Positions 6,965 to 10,783 of a DNA stretch of 10,783 nt are shown here, piece by piece. Where the stretch lies: NCBI GenBank assembly GCA_964457585.1, contig CAYWFU010000096.1, forward strand, positions 1 to 10,783. The letters are read 5' to 3'. The notes beneath the pieces were generated by a model. That model saw nothing but the letters and a program-made list of their open reading frames with translations. It did not search any database and had not been told where the DNA came from. This stretch comes from CAYWFU01 sp964457585 (GTDB lineage: Bacteria > JACRDZ01). Position 1 is the first letter of the stretch, and every line of letters begins with the position of its first letter. Made by a program: the position numbers and the translations under genes.

Positions 6965-8110
6965 TTAATCCAATTCCCTAAACCTGTATTCCATATCACC
7001 CAGTAAATTAATAATTGGTTCTGTTATATACCATTTATTAATATTGCGATTATAAAAAATAACACCACCGCCAGCACAAACATTAGCTGTTGCCCATATT
7101 AAATCTTTTTCAATCGGGTCAGATACTATAGATGAAATTCTTATATTTTCTTGAGAATCAAACTTTTGCCATAAATTTGCAAGCTTATCATAACCGTAAA
7201 TTCCATGACCTTCACTGCCAAACCATACATAACTTGGACGATTTTTATCCAATTCAATACATAATATTTCATTATTCGGGATATTATCTTTCATATTTTC
7301 AAAATAAAGAGTCCAATTTTTTTCATTTTTATTGTATATTTTTACACCTTCCGATGTCCCAAATAATACATACATACTATCTATTGTTATCGTATTGACT
7401 GCCATCTGTCTATTTTCAGGAAATAAGAGGGATTCGATTTGCTTTTTATCACGATTATAAATATTTATTCCTTTTTCAGTACCAATCCAGATGGAATCTA
7501 AATTAAAATTATCCTGAGATATTGCGTTAACTTTGTTATCTAATAAACCCTGTTTATCTGTATATAATGACCATTCATTTTTATTTCGTGAAACTTTATA
7601 TAAACCATTCAGAGCTGCTATCCATATATTGTCTTTATCAATAGTATCAATTAATATTGATTTAACCGAAATATCATAGATTATATTTGTTGAATCATTT
7701 TTTTCCAAGGCTGTTGTATCTATTTTTTTTAGGGTGGTAGTATCCAATACAGGTTTTACGATAGAAAACTTATTTGATGAACGATTAAATTTATTAATTC
7801 CGGTTGAGGAGCCAATCCATAATATCTCTTTTTCATATACATCTAAAGCCAGAGTGTTAATATCTACCAGATTGCTTTTAATATATTTCCATTTTTTATC
7901 TTTACGGTTATATTGAATAATTCCTGCTTTTGTACCAAACCATATTAAGGTGCTATCTATTTCATCGATAACTACAGCGTTAAATTTATTTCCTGTTAAA
8001 TTTATATTTTCAATTTCTTCTTGTTCCTGAGCTAGATATCCTGATTTATAATTCCAAAAAATAACAGAAGAAATAAAAATATACAAAATAATTTTTTTTG
8101 CGTAGTCCAT
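6965..8110 (-). CDS. Exported seven-bladed beta-propeller protein
   Basis: The 381-residue protein has a hydrophobic N-terminus (about residues 7-20, after two lysines) that is a signal peptide or membrane anchor. It then carries seven repeats of the two-component-regulator propeller type (Reg_prop-like, core pattern IWIGT-x-x-GI-x-x-YN) at about residues 57, 98, 163, 208, 248, 296 and 339, enough for one closed seven-bladed propeller. No kinase, transmitter or DNA-binding domain follows, so it is not a hybrid sensor kinase but a stand-alone envelope propeller. Repeats 2 and 3 are separated by an insertion rich in DTT/DST (about 119-142). The start is an ATG preceded by AAAGG at 9 nt; an in-frame TAA lies just upstream. 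It is the first gene of the operon and ends 29 bp before the cytochrome. Its role is unknown: a partner, scaffold or ligand-binding subunit are possible. Confidence 0.75.
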   Translation of the reverse strand: MDYAKKIILYIFISSVIFWNYKSGYLAQEQEEIENINLTGNKFNAVVIDEIDSTLIWFGTKAGIIQYNRKDKKWKYIKSNLVDINTLALDVYEKEILWIGSSTGINKFNRSSNKFSIVKPVLDTTTLKKIDTTALEKNDSTNIIYDISVKSILIDTIDKDNIWIAALNGLYKVSRNKNEWSLYTDKQGLLDNKVNAISQDNFNLDSIWIGTEKGINIYNRDKKQIESLLFPENRQMAVNTITIDSMYVLFGTSEGVKIYNKNEKNWTLYFENMKDNIPNNEILCIELDKNRPSYVWFGSEGHGIYGYDKLANLWQKFDSQENIRISSIVSDPIEKDLIWATANVCAGGGVIFYNRNINKWYITEPIINLLGDMEYRFRELD

Positions 8111-8203
8111 TGTAGACGACCTTTAAAATGTATACCGTATTTATTTGTATTTAATTTATTACTTAATTTTAAATGATTAATATTTATAATTTACCAAGTT
8201 AGA

Positions 8204-8233
8204 TTTGTATATCTCCTCCAGATTTAATACAAA
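8204..8233 (-). promoter_or_regulatory. Leader hairpin with GGAGG in its loop
   Basis: In the predicted 5' leader, TTTGTAT (8227-8233) pairs perfectly with ATACAAA (8204-8210). Inside it, after a TAA bulge on the 5' side, ATCT (8220-8223) pairs with AGAT (8211-8214), leaving the five bases GGAGG (8215-8219) as the loop. A strong ribosome-binding sequence is thus shown in a loop about 100 nt upstream of the propeller start, with no start codon at a usable distance. GGA in a hairpin loop is the known recognition pattern of CsrA/RsmA proteins. A binding site for such a regulator or a ribosome standby site are both possible; this is inference. Confidence 0.5.
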
Positions 8234-8251
8234 CAGGTATTTTGAAGTAGA

Positions 8252-8280
8252 ATTTTATTATACATAAAAAAATTTGTCAA
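8252..8280 (-). promoter_or_regulatory. Sigma-70-type promoter of the propeller-cytochrome-barrel operon
   Basis: On the minus strand a perfect -35 box TTGACA (8275-8280) is followed by a 17-nt spacer and the -10 box TAAAAT (8252-8257), one base from consensus. Transcription would begin near 8245, giving a leader of about 135 nt before the propeller ATG. The promoter sits just past the glycosyltransferase stop, so the operon can be expressed independently of the two upstream genes. Confidence 0.75.
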
Positions 8281-8312
8281 GGGAAATAATACGGTTGGTT
8301 TTTAGGGGATTG

Positions 8313-9803
8313 CTATTTCATTCCTTTAAAATTATATACCTTATAAATATTAAAAAAACGCGATATTTTTTCAGCTCTATAGATTTCTATTGTTTCTTCA
8401 AGATGTGCTGAATCAAAAATAAAAAAATCTTCAGGCTCTTCATTATAGTGACTTGTATTAATATATACTGCATTTTTACCTGTTAATTTTTTTATATTGT
8501 TCGAATCAAACCAGAAATTATATTGACTGATGCGCTTGCTTAAATTATAAACTGTTTCATCTCCTTTAAGATAAAAAGCCAGTTGACTGGCAACTAAATG
8601 AAAATGCGTAAGCCAGAAAGTATTGTTATCCTTTATCATTTCATTCATGATATCATTTGCTTTTGCGGCTGCTTTTTGCCAGCCGTATAAATCATTGGTA
8701 ACATCGTGTCTGGGTTTTAAAGGAAGTAAAGGGTATAATGTTTGTATAGTTATTAATGCTGTTAACATTACAGCTAATCCTATAGTAATTATTGAAAATT
8801 TTTTAATTCCTCTCCCTGCGTTCTCATGCTTCATTTCTTTTACTAATTGCGGTATTGCAATAAACATTGAAATAAAACCAAGTGCAGTCCAATGCGGCAT
8901 TGTGCGTTTGAATATCCCGGCAATATTGAAAAGCAGCATTGTTGGTATTGAAAAACAGGAAAGTAAAAGGTAATTAGTATTTTCTTTTAAGCCTTTTCTA
9001 AATGTTATAAAAATAGCATACCAGGAAAAAATAAATATTAGCGGGGAAATATAAGTAAGCTGAGAGCTTATTAGAAAAATTGTATTTTTAAAGTCAAAAC
9101 CTGAAGATTTACTTGTTAATCCATGTGTTAATTGAAAACCAAAAGATGCCCAGCCATTTTCAATATTCCATAAAATAACCGGTAAAAAAGTAATTAATGC
9201 CAATATACTGGCTAAATAAGGTTCTTTTTCTTTTAGCCAGAATCTGTGCTCTTTTGAAACTATTAAAAAAAATAAAATTGAAATAGGTAAAAGAACAGCA
9301 TTATATTTGCTTAATAAACCCAAACCTACAAGAATTCCTGCTGGATACCATAACCATTTTTTTTTAGTAGTAATTATCCTAGAAAAAACAAATATTACTG
9401 CAACCCAAAAAAATCCTAATGGAGTATCAGGGAATGCCATAAAAGCTCCAGCAGCAAATACCGGAGTAATATTTAAAAGTAAAGAAGAATAAAAAGAGCA
9501 TTCTTCATCCTTAAACATTTCAAAACTGATTTTATATACAAAATATGAGGTAAGAACAAAAAAAATTATATTGCCTATCCTTACTGCTAATTCTGATTTG
9601 CCTAAAATAAAAGTGGAAAAATAAATTATATATCCAATTAGAGGCGGATGGTCAAAATAACCTGCGGCTATATGCCGGCTCCATTCCCAATAATATGCTT
9701 CATCATCACCTAACCCAAGATAATTCGCAAGCCATAGACGAAATATAGTAAATAGCGCTATTAGAAATAAAAAATAATAGTAATATTTTTTTTTGTTATT
9801 CAT
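8313..9803 (-). CDS. GT39-type (ArnT/PMT-like) membrane glycosyltransferase
   Basis: A 496-residue polytopic inner-membrane protein of the dolichyl/undecaprenyl-phosphate sugar glycosyltransferase superfamily (PMT_2, GT39/GT83-like). Such enzymes move a sugar from a polyprenyl-phosphate donor onto lipid or protein outside the cytoplasmic membrane. Seen: a first membrane segment (about 7-25), then GDDEAYYW at 32-39, the expected acidic site in the first periplasmic loop, and DHPPLIGY at 51-58. A second family motif, FPDTPLGFFW, lies at 124-133. About ten further hydrophobic segments follow to about residue 360. The remaining 135 residues form a soluble C-terminal domain, probably periplasmic. 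The substrate cannot be read from the sequence. The ATG follows a weak purine stretch (AAAAGAA) and lies 14 bp after the NIF3-like gene. No terminator is seen after its stop; the next operon has its own promoter. Confidence 0.85.
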   Translation of the reverse strand: MNNKKKYYYYFLFLIALFTIFRLWLANYLGLGDDEAYYWEWSRHIAAGYFDHPPLIGYIIYFSTFILGKSELAVRIGNIIFFVLTSYFVYKISFEMFKDEECSFYSSLLLNITPVFAAGAFMAFPDTPLGFFWVAVIFVFSRIITTKKKWLWYPAGILVGLGLLSKYNAVLLPISILFFLIVSKEHRFWLKEKEPYLASILALITFLPVILWNIENGWASFGFQLTHGLTSKSSGFDFKNTIFLISSQLTYISPLIFIFSWYAIFITFRKGLKENTNYLLLSCFSIPTMLLFNIAGIFKRTMPHWTALGFISMFIAIPQLVKEMKHENAGRGIKKFSIITIGLAVMLTALITIQTLYPLLPLKPRHDVTNDLYGWQKAAAKANDIMNEMIKDNNTFWLTHFHLVASQLAFYLKGDETVYNLSKRISQYNFWFDSNNIKKLTGKNAVYINTSHYNEEPEDFFIFDSAHLEETIEIYRAEKISRFFNIYKVYNFKGMK

Positions 9804-9817
9804 TAATTCTTTTATAC

Positions 9818-10774
9818 TTAATTTCTTTTGATTCTTTGAAATCCGGAACAGCTAATAATTTCCAAACTATCTTTTTTGCATATTTCATCCAGCAATAAAT
9901 TAATTCCCAATGTATCGCTTGCTATATGTCCGGCAACGACTACATTAATATTATTTTTTTCCGCTTCTTTACGATTATCATCGCTCATATGCATAACAAT
10001 CATAGTTCCAACTTCAGTGTTGGATAGTTTTGAAAAAATATCTTTTGAGCCTTCTGTGCCGCCTGTCATATCTACAAATACTTTTCCACAGCGTTTATTT
10101 TCTCCTCCAACTAAAATTTTTATTCCGGAATTATTTTGCGCAGCAGTTTTATATTCCGGAATTTCTTTTAATATTTTAGTTACTTCTTCAATAGTATAAG
10201 GTGCTTTTTCATCAAATAAATCCTGTAAATACGTTGTTACGCAATTATCTGCGGGAGTATGGATACACATAAAAGGGATATTTAAGAGTCTGGCGCAATC
10301 TACTGCGCGGTTATGATTTGCCGGCATGACTCTTCGTTCAACTTCTTTAATTCTCGGTTCTAATACACCTTCGGCAACATTTATTGGAACCCCAAATTTA
10401 TTAAGTATGTCTGCCTGCATTGCCATAACCTGATAAAAATTAGCATACGCATATCCTTCAGGATGATGCGCAACCAGAGCATCAATTTTCATGCCTTTTT
10501 CCTTTAAACGATCAGCTAAAAGCACTTCCCCTGCTTCTATATCAACTCCGATTAAAATGCTTTTTACTTCAGTTTCAGGAGCGCCATAAAGTATTCTGGA
10601 GTCAATATATGGATTAAATAATTTATCCTGATCAAACTCCTTTTTTTTATCTTCTTTTAATTCGGAATATTCTTTATTAACTTTTTCAAGTTGTCTTAAT
10701 ATAATAGCATTGCCTCTTGGATCATTTACCTTACCTATTTCTATTGCGGTTCTATATAAATCTTTTAATTTCAC
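9818..10774 (-). CDS. NIF3/DUF34 family protein
   Basis: The 318-residue protein looks like the NIF3 (DUF34) family of dinuclear-metal proteins, whose biochemical role is uncertain (often listed as a GTP cyclohydrolase I type 2 homologue). Seen: the family's VAHHP motif at residues 101-105 (H103, H104), a HTPADN motif at 172-177, and a C-terminal GHIASD at 282-287. In classical members the last metal site is H-x3-E; here it reads H283-x3-D287. The roughly 70 residues between the HHP and HTPAD motifs are more than in small bacterial NIF3 proteins, so this is probably a divergent subfamily. The start is GTG, 4 nt after GAGGT; the frame stays open to the window edge, so an upstream start cannot be excluded. 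It ends 14 bp before the glycosyltransferase and is probably co-transcribed with it. No signal peptide is seen, so it is expected to be cytoplasmic. Confidence 0.8.
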   Translation of the reverse strand: MKLKDLYRTAIEIGKVNDPRGNAIILRQLEKVNKEYSELKEDKKKEFDQDKLFNPYIDSRILYGAPETEVKSILIGVDIEAGEVLLADRLKEKGMKIDALVAHHPEGYAYANFYQVMAMQADILNKFGVPINVAEGVLEPRIKEVERRVMPANHNRAVDCARLLNIPFMCIHTPADNCVTTYLQDLFDEKAPYTIEEVTKILKEIPEYKTAAQNNSGIKILVGGENKRCGKVFVDMTGGTEGSKDIFSKLSNTEVGTMIVMHMSDDNRKEAEKNNINVVVAGHIASDTLGINLLLDEICKKDSLEIISCSGFQRIKRN

Positions 10775-10783
10775 TTTGACCTC

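Noticed and set aside
8111..8245. A cyclic-di-GMP (GEMM) or other known riboswitch in the leader of the cytochrome operon.
   Set aside because: The conserved core sequences of GEMM-type aptamers are not present; only the simple GGAGG hairpin is seen.
8623..8973. The longest plus-strand open frame (116 codons), opposite the glycosyltransferase gene.
   Set aside because: It is antisense to a conserved multi-membrane protein with clear family motifs, and has no recognisable product of its own.
1..10783. tRNA, rRNA, CRISPR array, insertion sequence or phage genes.
   Set aside because: No regularly spaced repeats, terminal inverted repeats with a transposase, or RNA-gene signatures were found on either strand.

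Overview
All seven protein genes in this AT-rich window (roughly 30% G+C by eye) lie on the minus strand, so transcription runs from the right edge to the left. Lipid-anchored and outer-membrane-type proteins point to a bacterium with two membranes. Multihaem c-type cytochrome and a System II (ResB) cytochrome c maturation protein point to anaerobic or respiratory electron transfer. The composition, the frequent GTG/TTG starts and the combination of genes suggest a little-studied, probably uncultivated anaerobic lineage; I cannot name a phylum from the sequence.

In transcription order: (1) a NIF3/DUF34 family protein (10774-9818), followed after 14 bp by a GT39-type membrane glycosyltransferase (9803-8313). 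(2) A 202-bp gap with a near-consensus sigma-70 promoter (TTGACA, 17 bp, TAAAAT) and a leader hairpin that shows GGAGG in its loop. (3) A tight three-gene operon: an exported seven-bladed propeller (8110-6965), a 613-residue cytochrome with 15 CXXCH motifs and one CX5CH motif (6935-5094), and a 592-residue outer-membrane beta-barrel without cysteines (5075-3297). Gaps are 29 and 18 bp. (4) A 233-bp gap with a 32-bp near-palindrome, an overlapping sigma-70-like promoter and an orphan perfect Shine-Dalgarno sequence. (5) A lipoprotein with an N-terminal CsgG/LpoB-like domain and a coiled coil of about 270 residues (3063-1606). (6) A strong 13-bp-stem hairpin, then a TTG-started resB (1544-111). 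(7) 110 bp at the left edge with a weak terminator-like hairpin and no supported gene.

The most interesting reading is that the propeller, the cytochrome and the barrel form an outer-membrane electron conduit of the porin-cytochrome type. The cytochrome would carry electrons through or along the barrel, and the propeller would be a partner or scaffold. The ResB protein would help attach haem to it, and the lipoprotein may organise the envelope. This is inference from gene content, order and protein architecture; none of the three operon proteins is recognised here as a named member of a known conduit.
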